Part shown: positions 32,590-40,999 of the stretch, piece after piece
Numbering within the stretch: the stretch's first letter is position 1
How the letters are laid out: every line of letters starts with the position of its first letter
From: Acidimicrobiaceae bacterium
GTDB lineage: Bacteria; Actinomycetota; Acidimicrobiia; Acidimicrobiales; RAAP-2
Direction: 5' to 3'
Length of the DNA: 55,513 nt
Assembly (NCBI GenBank): GCA_027315045.1
Contig: DAHUZS010000032.1
Coordinates: forward strand, 1-55,513
The notes under the pieces: generated by a model
Told to the model about the DNA's origin: nothing
The model's input: the letters and a program-made list of their open reading frames with translations, nothing else
The model's database searches: none
Translations under genes and position numbers: made by a program

Positions 32590-33479
32590 TGGCCGACCAT
32601 CCCCGCTTGAACCGAATCCGGTCCTGGATCGGCCGGCGGAGCGGCGAGGAGACGACGGCCTTCGTTCTCGCCGGGGGTGGCTCGCGGGGCGCTTCCCAGG
32701 TCGGGATGCTGGCCGAGCTCGCCGAACGCGGCATTCGGGCGGACCGTGTGTACGGCGCGTCGGTCGGTGCCGTGAATGCGGTCGCGTACGCGGCAGACCC
32801 GACCATCGAAGGGGTCAAGCGGCTCGAGGACACCTGGGTGCACCTTCGGCCCGACGACATCTTTCCCAAGGCCCGGGTGCACGGCCCTTGGCTGTTCTTC
32901 CAGCAACGGGCCTCGGTGTACGCCAACAGCGGGCTGCGCAACCTGTTGGAGTCGGGCTTGGAGATCGACCAGCTCGAGGACACCGTCATCCCGTTGGAGG
33001 TGGTGGCGACCTCGCTCACCGACGGCGCCGAGCGATGGTTCACGACCGGGTCGATCGTCGACGCCATCCTGGCCTCGGCGGCGATTCCGGGCATCTTCCC
33101 GCCGGTCTCGATTGATGGCGAGACGTTCATCGACGGCGGGGTCGTCAACAACGTTCCCGTGAGCAGGGCCGTTGCCAGCGGCGCGACCAGGATCTACGTC
33201 CTCTTGTGCGGTCCCAGTCGGCACACGCCGCAGGCGGCCAAGCGGCCCATCGAGGCCGTGATCTCGGCCTTGTTCACCAGCGTCCACGCTCGATTCGCCC
33301 GGGAAGTCGAGGAGCTCGGGGAACGCGAGGTGTTCGTGTTCAACGGGACCGGGCGCGTGTCCCAGGATTTCCGGGACTTCGGGTCCTCACCCGAGATGGT
33401 CGAAGCCGGTCGGCTCGAAGTCTGTCGGGTTCTCGACGAGTCCGGGCCACACGGTGGTCACAGTCCGGTGGTGGACTGA
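32589..33479 (+). CDS. Patatin-like phospholipase
   Basis: A 296-residue lipid acyl hydrolase with the patatin catalytic dyad: oxyanion loop LAGGGSRGASQVG (about 27-39), nucleophile GASVG (near 57-61) and the aspartate in FIDGGVVNNVPV (near 178-189). It acts on phospholipids or other acyl esters; the true substrate is unknown. It is coupled to the small membrane protein upstream and followed 4 bases later by the lhr start. Confidence 0.9.
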   Translation: MADHPRLNRIRSWIGRRSGEETTAFVLAGGGSRGASQVGMLAELAERGIRADRVYGASVGAVNAVAYAADPTIEGVKRLEDTWVHLRPDDIFPKARVHGPWLFFQQRASVYANSGLRNLLESGLEIDQLEDTVIPLEVVATSLTDGAERWFTTGSIVDAILASAAIPGIFPPVSIDGETFIDGGVVNNVPVSRAVASGATRIYVLLCGPSRHTPQAAKRPIEAVISALFTSVHARFAREVEELGEREVFVFNGTGRVSQDFRDFGSSPEMVEAGRLEVCRVLDESGPHGGHSPVVD

Positions 33480-33483
33480 TCCG

Positions 33484-36400
33484 GTGGGGACTTTCGCCGA
33501 CGAACACCGGGCCGATCCCGCGGTGCTCGATCTGTTCCATCCGATCGTCCGGTCTTGGTTCACGCGCCAGTTCCCCAACGGGCCGACGGAGCCCCAGGCG
33601 GCAGCGTGGCCCAAGATCGCCGCCGGCTGGGACGTCCTGGTGGCCTCACCGACCGGCACCGGCAAGACGCTCACCGGGTTCCTGATGGCGATCGACTCGG
33701 CGTGCCGGTCCTTGATCGACGGGAGCCCCGAGCACTCGTCGGCCCCCCACGTCCTCTACGTCTCGCCATTACGAGCCCTGGCTGCCGACGTCCACGAGAA
33801 CCTCCTGGTGCCGTTGGCGGGAATCCGGTCGGAGGCAGAACAACTCGGCCTTCGGGCCCCCGAGATCTCGGTTGCCACCCGGACCGGCGACACCCCTGCG
33901 GCCGAGCGGCGAGCCATGCAGAAATCGCCACCCCACCTCCTCGTCACCACCCCCGAGTCCCTCTACCTCCTGCTCACGGCTAGCTCTTCGCGGGCGGTGC
34001 TGGGCAATGTCCGGACGGTCATCGTCGATGAGGTGCACACCCTCGCCCGGGACAAGCGGGGCAGCCATCTCGCGGTCAGCCTGGAGCGGCTCAGCCGCCT
34101 GGTCGAGGACCGGGGCGGTCGGCTCCAACGGATCGGGCTCTCGGCCACCCAGAAGCCCCTGGAGGTGGTGGCCCGGCTCCTCTGCGGCGTGGGCCCGGAC
34201 CGGCCGATACCAGACATCGTGGACTGCGGCCACCGTCGGGATCTCGACGTCGCCATCGAGCTGCCAGACGCCGAGCTCGAAGCGGTCGCGCCGAGCGGCC
34301 AGTTTGGCGAGATCCTCGACCGCATCGCTGAGCTCGTGCGTTCGCGCCGCACGACTCTGGTCTTCGTCAACACCCGGAAGCTGGCCGAACGCGTCGCCCA
34401 TCAGCTGGCCGAGCGCCTCGACGAAGGCCCGACGGGTCGTGGCGACGGGTTCGTCGTGGCCGCCCACCACGGGAGCCTCTCGGCGGAGCGTCGGCGGATC
34501 GTCGAGGCCCGGCTGCGCGCCGGGTCCCTCCGCGCCCTGGTCGCGACGGCTTCGCTCGAGCTCGGGATCGACGTCGGACCGGTCGAACTGGTGTGCCAGA
34601 TTGGGTCGCCCCGGTCGATCGGGACGTTCCTCCAGCGAGTCGGTCGGGCCAACCACCACCTCGAGGGAACTCCCGCGGGTCGGCTCTTCCCGATGACCCG
34701 CGACGAGCTCGTGGAGTGCGTGGCCCTGCTCTCGGCGGTCCGGTCGGGCCAGTTGGACCAGCTCGATCCGCCGCAGCGGCCACTCGATGTCCTGGCCCAG
34801 CAGTTGGTGGCCGAGGTGGCCGGCGCCGGAGAGTGGTCCGAGGCCGGGCTCTTTGATCTGTTCCGCAAGGCCGCCCCCTATGAGGGACTGACCGACGAGG
34901 AGTTCGAGTCGGTGGTCGAGCTGGCCTCCGAAGGCATCATGACCGGGCGGGGCCGCCGGGGCGCACACCTGCACCGTGACGGGGTGAACCGGGTGTTGCG
35001 GCCGAGGCGTGGAGCTCGTCTCGCCGCGCTGACGAGCGGCGGGGCGATCCCCGAGACTGGCGACTACCGGGTGGTCCTCGACCCCGACGGGGTGACGGTG
35101 GGTTCGGTGCACGAGGACTTCGCAGTCGAGGCCACCATCGGTGACATCTTCTTGCTCGGCACGCACTCCTGGCAGGTGAAGAAGGTCGAGGTCGGCACGG
35201 TCCGGGTGCACGACGCCGGCACCCTTCCGCCGACGGTGCCGTTCTGGCTCGGGGAGGCGCCGGCCCGCACCATGGAGCTCTCCGCCGAGGTGAGCCGGCT
35301 GCGCGCGCTGGTGGATGAGCACCTGGCCCGAGGAGACGAGGCGGCGGCCCGTCGGACGGTCGGTGAGCTGGCCGCCACCAGTGAGCCCGTGGCGGACCAG
35401 GTCGTCGCTTATCTGGCGGCCGGCCGGTCCGCACTCGGGACCCTCCCCACCCAGGAACGGCTGGTGATCGAGCGGTTTTTCGACGAGACCGAGGGGACCC
35501 AGCTCGTCATCCACGCTCCGTTCGGAGGAGCGGTCAACCGGGCATTCGGGCTCGCCCTGCGCAAACGGTTCTGCGTGTCCTTCGACTTCGAGCTGCAGGC
35601 GGCGGCGGACGACGACACCGTGTCCCTCTCGCTCGGGCCTCAGCACAGCTTTCCTTTGTCCCAAGTCACGGGCATGCTCCCGAGCCACCGGGCCGAGGAT
35701 GCCCTCACCCAGGCGGTGCTCCCCCACCCGATGTTCGCCGCCCGTTGGCGCTGGAACCTCAACCGTTCATTGGTGGTTCCGCGCGCCCGGAACGGGCAGC
35801 GCCGCCCGATCCACCTCCAACGGATGGAGGCCGACGACCTCCTAGCCGCGACCTGGCCGGCCCTGGCGGCGTGTCAGGAGAACGCGCCGCCGGGACCGAT
35901 CGCGGTTCCCGACCATGTGCTGGTCCGCCAGACGGTGCACGACTGCCTGCACGAGGCGCTCGACGTGGTCGGCCTCGTCTCGCTCCTTCGCCGCATCGAG
36001 GCGGGAGAGGTGGAGGTCCGGCTGGTCGAGTCGGTCGAGCCGTCACCGTTGGCCCACGGAATCCTCACCGGCCGGCCGTACACATTCCTCGACGGTGCCC
36101 CACTGGAGGAGCGGCGCTCGAGAGCGGTGGGCATCAGTCGCGGGCTAGCCCCGAGGCCGGACCTGCCCGTGTCGGCGGACGAGTTGGCGCCCCTCGAGCC
36201 GGCCGCGCTGCGCGAGGTCCTGACACAGATCGGTCCCGAGCTGCGCAATCCCGACGAGCTCCACGACCTGCTGCTCTCGCTCGTCCGGGCCAGGCCGGTC
36301 GAGGCGTGGCGCGGCTACTTCGAGGCGCTGGTCGGAGCGGGCCGGGCAGTGACCGTCGAGGGCCACTGGGTCGCCACGGAACGGGTCGACGTCGCCCGCT

Positions 36401-37767
36401 CGATGGACGAGGACGACGAGTCTGCCGCAGCCTGCATCGGGGGGCACCTGGAGGTGGCAGGTCCGGTCGGCTTCGAGCGGCTCATTGACGAGGGCCCCCT
36501 CCCGAGCGGGACCGTTCGCGGTGCGCCCCTTTCCGCCGCCCGCGCCAAGACCGCGCTCGCGCGCCTGGAGGGGGTGGGGAGCGCGATGCACCTCCCCGGC
36601 GACGAGTGGTGCGCCCGTCATCTCCTGGTCCGCCTGCACGCCGCGAGCCGATCCCGCCGTCGGCGCCATGTCGAGCCGGTGAGCATCGCGCAGTTCGTCC
36701 AGTTCCTCGGCTGTTGGCAGCACGTCGCGCCGGGCACCCAACTGGAGGGCCGAGCGGGCCTGCTCGAGGCGATCGAGCAGTTGGCGGGATTCGAGTCGCC
36801 CGCCGGCGTTTGGGAGTCCCACCTGTTGCCCTCGAGGGTCGCCGGCTACCAGCCGCACTGGTTGGACGAGCTGTGTCTGTCGGGCGAGGTCACCTGGGGC
36901 CGGCTCACCCCCCGCGGCACCGATGCCGAGAGCGATGCGCCTCGGCGCGGGCTCGCGACGCCGTCGCCCGCGACCCCGCTCACGTTGGCGCCGAGGGAGG
37001 ACTTCGGTTGGCTGCTGGCCGCCGTCCGTCTCGGGGATCCGGCGAGGGATCCCTCGGTCGGCGCGGCCGCCGACGTCCTCGCCGCTCTTCGCGACCGGGG
37101 TGCGTGCTTCCGCGCCGAGCCTCCGGCCGCCACCGGTCGGCTGCCCGCCGAGGTGGACGAGGGACTGTGGGACCTTGTCGCCCGTGGGCTGGCCACCGCC
37201 GACGCCTTCTCGGCGGTGCGCTCGCTCCTCGGGGCTCGCCAACGTGGTCGCAGCCAGAACCGGACCCGGGCTCGCCATCTCGCCCTGGCCCGGCGGCGAA
37301 CGTCGGTCGGTTCGGGGACCGGCGAAGGCCGCTGGGCGCTCCTGTCCGCCGGCCCCGCCGAGGTCGGGGATGAGTTCGGTTGCCCCATCGACGAGCTCGC
37401 CGAGGCGGTGGCCCGGCAGCTGTTGGCCCGGTGGGGGGTGATGAGCTGGGACCTGTGGTCGCGGGAGGGGTTCCGAGTCCCTTGGCGCGAGGTCATTCGG
37501 GCCCTGCGGCGCCTTGAAGCCCGGGGCATCGCGCTCGGGGGGCGTTTCGTGGTCGGGCTCTCGGGGGAGCAGTACGCGACGCCCGGGGCTGCCGAACTGC
37601 TGGCGGCCACCCGACGCGACGGGACCGACACCACGGTGGTGGTGGCGGGGGCCGATCCGCTGAACCTGACCGGCACCGTGCTCGGGGGCTCACGGGTCCC
37701 GGCCATTCGGAACCGCAGCGTCGCCTTCCGTGCGGGCGTGGTCGTCGAGGAGCACGCGACCGCCTGA
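33484..37767 (+). CDS. lhr: Lhr-family ATP-dependent helicase
   Basis: A very large (1427 residues) superfamily 2 helicase of the Lhr type, 3'-5' translocating on single-stranded DNA and linked to DNA repair in mycobacteria. The core is at the N-terminus: Q-motif area PTEPQAAAWP, Walker A VASPTGTGKTLTGF (about 48-61), DEVH box in VIVDEVHTLARDKRG, motif III LSATQKPLE, then ASLELGIDVG and QRVGRANHH (motifs V and VI). Residues beyond about 850 form the winged-helix and C-terminal domains of long Lhr proteins. GTG 33484 is taken because it is the first start after the patatin stop; an upstream in-frame start at 33454 would overlap that gene. Confidence 0.93.
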   Translation: MGTFADEHRADPAVLDLFHPIVRSWFTRQFPNGPTEPQAAAWPKIAAGWDVLVASPTGTGKTLTGFLMAIDSACRSLIDGSPEHSSAPHVLYVSPLRALAADVHENLLVPLAGIRSEAEQLGLRAPEISVATRTGDTPAAERRAMQKSPPHLLVTTPESLYLLLTASSSRAVLGNVRTVIVDEVHTLARDKRGSHLAVSLERLSRLVEDRGGRLQRIGLSATQKPLEVVARLLCGVGPDRPIPDIVDCGHRRDLDVAIELPDAELEAVAPSGQFGEILDRIAELVRSRRTTLVFVNTRKLAERVAHQLAERLDEGPTGRGDGFVVAAHHGSLSAERRRIVEARLRAGSLRALVATASLELGIDVGPVELVCQIGSPRSIGTFLQRVGRANHHLEGTPAGRLFPMTRDELVECVALLSAVRSGQLDQLDPPQRPLDVLAQQLVAEVAGAGEWSEAGLFDLFRKAAPYEGLTDEEFESVVELASEGIMTGRGRRGAHLHRDGVNRVLRPRRGARLAALTSGGAIPETGDYRVVLDPDGVTVGSVHEDFAVEATIGDIFLLGTHSWQVKKVEVGTVRVHDAGTLPPTVPFWLGEAPARTMELSAEVSRLRALVDEHLARGDEAAARRTVGELAATSEPVADQVVAYLAAGRSALGTLPTQERLVIERFFDETEGTQLVIHAPFGGAVNRAFGLALRKRFCVSFDFELQAAADDDTVSLSLGPQHSFPLSQVTGMLPSHRAEDALTQAVLPHPMFAARWRWNLNRSLVVPRARNGQRRPIHLQRMEADDLLAATWPALAACQENAPPGPIAVPDHVLVRQTVHDCLHEALDVVGLVSLLRRIEAGEVEVRLVESVEPSPLAHGILTGRPYTFLDGAPLEERRSRAVGISRGLAPRPDLPVSADELAPLEPAALREVLTQIGPELRNPDELHDLLLSLVRARPVEAWRGYFEALVGAGRAVTVEGHWVATERVDVARSMDEDDESAAACIGGHLEVAGPVGFERLIDEGPLPSGTVRGAPLSAARAKTALARLEGVGSAMHLPGDEWCARHLLVRLHAASRSRRRRHVEPVSIAQFVQFLGCWQHVAPGTQLEGRAGLLEAIEQLAGFESPAGVWESHLLPSRVAGYQPHWLDELCLSGEVTWGRLTPRGTDAESDAPRRGLATPSPATPLTLAPREDFGWLLAAVRLGDPARDPSVGAAADVLAALRDRGACFRAEPPAATGRLPAEVDEGLWDLVARGLATADAFSAVRSLLGARQRGRSQNRTRARHLALARRRTSVGSGTGEGRWALLSAGPAEVGDEFGCPIDELAEAVARQLLARWGVMSWDLWSREGFRVPWREVIRALRRLEARGIALGGRFVVGLSGEQYATPGAAELLAATRRDGTDTTVVVAGADPLNLTGTVLGGSRVPAIRNRSVAFRAGVVVEEHATA

Positions 37768-37791
37768 CGGCGCGCTTGGGATACTGGCGAG

Positions 37792-38565
37792 GTGGCCCTC
37801 GCCGACGTCATCGACCTGAACGCCGATCTTGGTGAGCGCTACGACGCCTGGCGGCCGGGCCAGGACGTGGCCCTCCTCGAGGTGGTGACGACCGCCCACA
37901 TCGCTTGTGGCTTCCACTCCGGCGATCCCGGGGTGATGGTCGAGACCGTCCGGCAGGCGGCGGCGTTCGGGGTGTCCATCGGGGCCCACCCCTCGTACCC
38001 CGATCGCGAGGGGTTCGGGCGGCACGCCATGGCGCGGAGCCCCGAGGAGATCCGGGCCGATGTCCTTTACCAGGTGGGGGCGCTCGACGGCATCGCCCGC
38101 GCTGCCGGCATTCGGGTCGGATCGGTGAAGGCCCACGGCGCCCTTTACAACCGCATGGCGCAGGACGAGCGCGAGGCGACGGCCGTGGCCCTGGCGGTGC
38201 GGGACCTCGACGCCGACCTCTGGCTGGTGGTGCCGGCCGGCTCGCTTGCCGCCGACGTGGCGCGCCAACTCGGAGTGCGGACCGTTGAGGAGGGTTTTTG
38301 CGACCGCGCCTACGCCCCCGACGGGTCGTTGGTACCTAGGGATGTCGCGGGGGCGGCCGTGACCGATGCCGCAGAGGTTGCCGCCCGGGCGTTGCGGCTC
38401 GCCCGGGAGGGCGAGATCGACGCCTCCGACGGCTCGACCCTGCGGCTCGCCGCCCGCACCCTGTGCCTCCACGGCGACACCCCGGGCGCGGCGCACCTCG
38501 CCCGCGCCGTCCGCGAGACGCTGGAACAGGCGGGGTTGAGGGTGGAACCGTTCGCGGGCCGGTGA
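37792..38565 (+). CDS. pxpA: 5-oxoprolinase subunit A
   Basis: LamB/YcsF family subunit of the ATP-dependent 5-oxoprolinase PxpABC, which opens 5-oxoproline to glutamate. 257 residues with DLNADLGERYDAW (residues 7-19), AHIACGFHSGDPGVM, IGAHPSYPDREGFGR, VKAHGALYNRM and CLHGDTPGA. GTG 37792 follows GATACT (37780-37785) by 6 bases, so it is probably leaderless. It overlaps the fused pxpBC gene by 4 bases. Confidence 0.93.
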   Translation: MALADVIDLNADLGERYDAWRPGQDVALLEVVTTAHIACGFHSGDPGVMVETVRQAAAFGVSIGAHPSYPDREGFGRHAMARSPEEIRADVLYQVGALDGIARAAGIRVGSVKAHGALYNRMAQDEREATAVALAVRDLDADLWLVVPAGSLAADVARQLGVRTVEEGFCDRAYAPDGSLVPRDVAGAAVTDAAEVAARALRLAREGEIDASDGSTLRLAARTLCLHGDTPGAAHLARAVRETLEQAGLRVEPFAGR

Positions 38566-40196
38566 GTGGGCTTCGACGCGGCCGAAGGGTCTCGCTGGTC
38601 GACCCGCGCCCCTTCGGCGACACCGCCGTGTTGTTCGCCGTCCGGGCACCGGATGCCGCCGGGAGGCTGTCCGAGGCGGTCCGATCGGCCGGGGTGCCCG
38701 GCGTCGTCGACGTCGTCGGCGGCCTTGAGTCGGTGCTCGTCCACTTCGACCCGAACCGTTGCGACGCCGACGCACTAGCCCCCGACCTGGTCCGGATACG
38801 GGCTCGGCGGGCAGGTCGGAGTCGCCGGACCGTGGTCCTGCGGAGTTGTTTCGACGGCCCTGATCTCGAGGAGGTCGGCCGGCTCAGCGGACTCGGGGCC
38901 GAGGGCGTGCGGCACGCCCTGTGTTCCAGCGCGCTCCGCGTCTCGTTCCTCGGGTTCACCCCGGGGTTCGCCTACCTCTCGGGCCTCCCGGGGTCCCTGG
39001 AGACGGTGCCGAGGCGGGCCAGCCCGCGCCAGCGCGTGCCCGCCGGATCGGTCGCCTTGGCCGGCGGCCACGCGGCCGTTTATCCCCAGGCCACGCCGGG
39101 TGGATGGCAGCTCGTCGGGCGCACCGACGCAGTTCTCTTCGACCCCGATGTTTCCCCGTACGCGGTGCTCCGGCCCGGTGACGCTGTCCGGTTCGAGGCG
39201 GTCGAACCCGGGGAACTCACCGCGCCCTCGGTGGCGCCCGGGCCCCCGGCGCGGCGCGCTGAACAGGGCGTGTTCACCGTTCACTCGGCCGGGACCCTTA
39301 CTACCCTCCAGGACCGCGGTCGGCTTGGCTTCGCCCATCTCGGGGTGCCGCGAGCCGGTGCAGCCGACCCCGTCTCTTACTCGTTGGCCAACGCCCTGCT
39401 CGGGAACCTTTCCGGTTCCGCCTGTCTCGAGGTCACTGCGGCGGGCCCCGAGCTCGTGTGCCGTCGTGAGACCTACGTGGCAGTGGTGGGAGGGGACGTG
39501 GCGGTCACCCTCGACCGGCGCCCGGTAGGTAACGGCCGGGTGGTGCCGGTCGCGCCGGGGCAGCGACTGCAGGTGGGGCAGACCGGGCGGGACCTGCGTG
39601 CCTACGTCGCGGTGCGCGGGGGCTTCGCGACGCCCGCGGTGCTCGGGTCCCGGTCCTCGGACCGGCTGGTGGGCCTCGGTGGCGGGCCGCTCGCCCCCGG
39701 TGACGAGCTCGCGGCGGGTGAGCCGGCGGGACCCATGGCCGACCACCTGCGGCCCGAGGTGGACGCCAGCTCCCCGGACCGACGGGTGCTGCGGGTCCTT
39801 CCCTTCGGGTCGGGCTGGTCCGACCCGTTGTTCGGCCCGCTCTTTTCGGTCGAGCCGGCCAGCGACCGGGTCGGGATCCGCCTGCGCGCCCTCGACCACA
39901 CCCCGGTGGCGGTGCCCGCGGGGCCCGGGGTCTCGGCCGGCACCACCACCGGGACCGTGCAGGTCCCGCCGGACGGGAACCCGGTCGTCCTCGGCCCGGA
40001 CCACGCCACCGTGGGCGGGTACCCGGTGGGTGGGGTGGTGATCTCGGCCGACTGGGCAGAGCTCGGACGGTGTCGGCCCGGTGACCGCCTTCAGTTGGTG
40101 CCGGTCGACGACGGCGAGGCCGATGTGGCCCGTCGGGCCCTCGAGCGGAGCCGCTCGGGCGCGGTCGTGGGCCAGTACCCGCTGCGGGCCGACTGA
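38562..40196 (+). CDS. pxpBC: Fused 5-oxoprolinase subunits B and C
   Basis: A 544-residue fusion of the two carboxylase-like (AHS1/AHS2, formerly KipI/KipA) subunits. Residues 10-230 are PxpB: FGDTAVLF, SFLGFTPGFAYLSGLP and VPAGSVALAGGHAAVYPQATPGGWQLVGRT. Residues 245-530 are PxpC: HSAGTLTTLQDRGRLGFAHLGVPRAGAAD, YVAVRGGFATPAVLGSRS and QVPPDGNPVVLGPDHATVGGYP. The two subunits are usually separate adjacent genes. GTG 38562 overlaps the pxpA stop (GTGA), so one bicistronic mRNA yields the whole enzyme. Confidence 0.93.
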   Translation: MSGLRRGRRVSLVDPRPFGDTAVLFAVRAPDAAGRLSEAVRSAGVPGVVDVVGGLESVLVHFDPNRCDADALAPDLVRIRARRAGRSRRTVVLRSCFDGPDLEEVGRLSGLGAEGVRHALCSSALRVSFLGFTPGFAYLSGLPGSLETVPRRASPRQRVPAGSVALAGGHAAVYPQATPGGWQLVGRTDAVLFDPDVSPYAVLRPGDAVRFEAVEPGELTAPSVAPGPPARRAEQGVFTVHSAGTLTTLQDRGRLGFAHLGVPRAGAADPVSYSLANALLGNLSGSACLEVTAAGPELVCRRETYVAVVGGDVAVTLDRRPVGNGRVVPVAPGQRLQVGQTGRDLRAYVAVRGGFATPAVLGSRSSDRLVGLGGGPLAPGDELAAGEPAGPMADHLRPEVDASSPDRRVLRVLPFGSGWSDPLFGPLFSVEPASDRVGIRLRALDHTPVAVPAGPGVSAGTTTGTVQVPPDGNPVVLGPDHATVGGYPVGGVVISADWAELGRCRPGDRLQLVPVDDGEADVARRALERSRSGAVVGQYPLRAD

Positions 40197-40200
40197 GCGA

Positions 40201-40989
40201 TCAGCCGACGAGGAGGCGGATGCCGGTGGCGAGCCCGATCCCGACCACCACCACCCGCAGGACGGACGTCGGCAGGGTGCGGGCGAGCCCCGCCCCGGCG
40301 TACCCACCGACCAGGGCGCCGATGGAGAGCATCCCCGCCGCGCCCCACTGCAGGTGGGCGTGGACGATGAAGACGATCGCGGCGACTCCGTTGGCGATCA
40401 CCGACAGCACGGCCCGGATCCCCCCCGCCCGCGCCAGGGTGTCGGGGAGGGCGAGTCCGAGAACGGCGAGGATGATCACCCCCATTGCCGCCCCGAAGTA
40501 ACCGCCGTAGACCGCGGTCAGAAGGGTGCCGATCGCCAGCAGGACCGGGCGTTTGCCCGAGGCGTGCTCACCGGCCAGCCATCGGGCGAGGCGGGGACCC
40601 AGGGAGAAGAGCGCGGTGGAGAAGAGGACCAGCCAGGGCGCCAGCCGTTCGAAGTCCGAGGCGGGCGTCGTCAGGAGCAGGACCGCCCCGCCGGCCGACC
40701 CGACGACGGTGAGCGGGGCGAGCAACGAAAACCGATCCCGTTGGTCGGCGATCTCCCGTCGGAAACCGGCCACGTTCCCCACGTAGCCGGGCCAGATGCC
40801 GACCGTCGAGGTGACGTTGGCGCTCAGCGCCGGGTAGCCGAGCGCGAGGAGGGCGGGAAACGAGATGAGCGTCCCGCCGCCGGCCACCCCGTTGAACAAG
40901 CCCGCCCCCAGCCCGGCCAGAGCTAGCAGGACGTCGCGACCCGGGTCGAGGTGGACGAGCCCCAGGTTCACGGCCCAGCCGGCGACCAC
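40201..40989 (-). CDS. TauE/SafE-family permease
   Basis: A 262-residue membrane protein with about eight hydrophobic helices and the family signature in helix 1, AGLGAGLFNGVAGGGTLISFP, repeated in weaker form at YGGYFGAAMGVIILAVLG. Such proteins export sulfite, sulfoacetate or similar organic anions; the cargo is unknown here. GTG 40989 is chosen as it starts just past the stop of the CYTH-CHAD gene (41000); longer frames would overlap that gene deeply. Probably co-transcribed with it. Confidence 0.85.
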   Translation of the reverse strand: MVAGWAVNLGLVHLDPGRDVLLALAGLGAGLFNGVAGGGTLISFPALLALGYPALSANVTSTVGIWPGYVGNVAGFRREIADQRDRFSLLAPLTVVGSAGGAVLLLTTPASDFERLAPWLVLFSTALFSLGPRLARWLAGEHASGKRPVLLAIGTLLTAVYGGYFGAAMGVIILAVLGLALPDTLARAGGIRAVLSVIANGVAAIVFIVHAHLQWGAAGMLSIGALVGGYAGAGLARTLPTSVLRVVVVGIGLATGIRLLVG

Positions 40990-40999
40990 GGTGCTCGGG

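Noticed and set aside
33769-35727. 652-codon minus-strand frame inside lhr
   Set aside because: Antisense to the helicase core, whose motifs are all intact in the plus frame.
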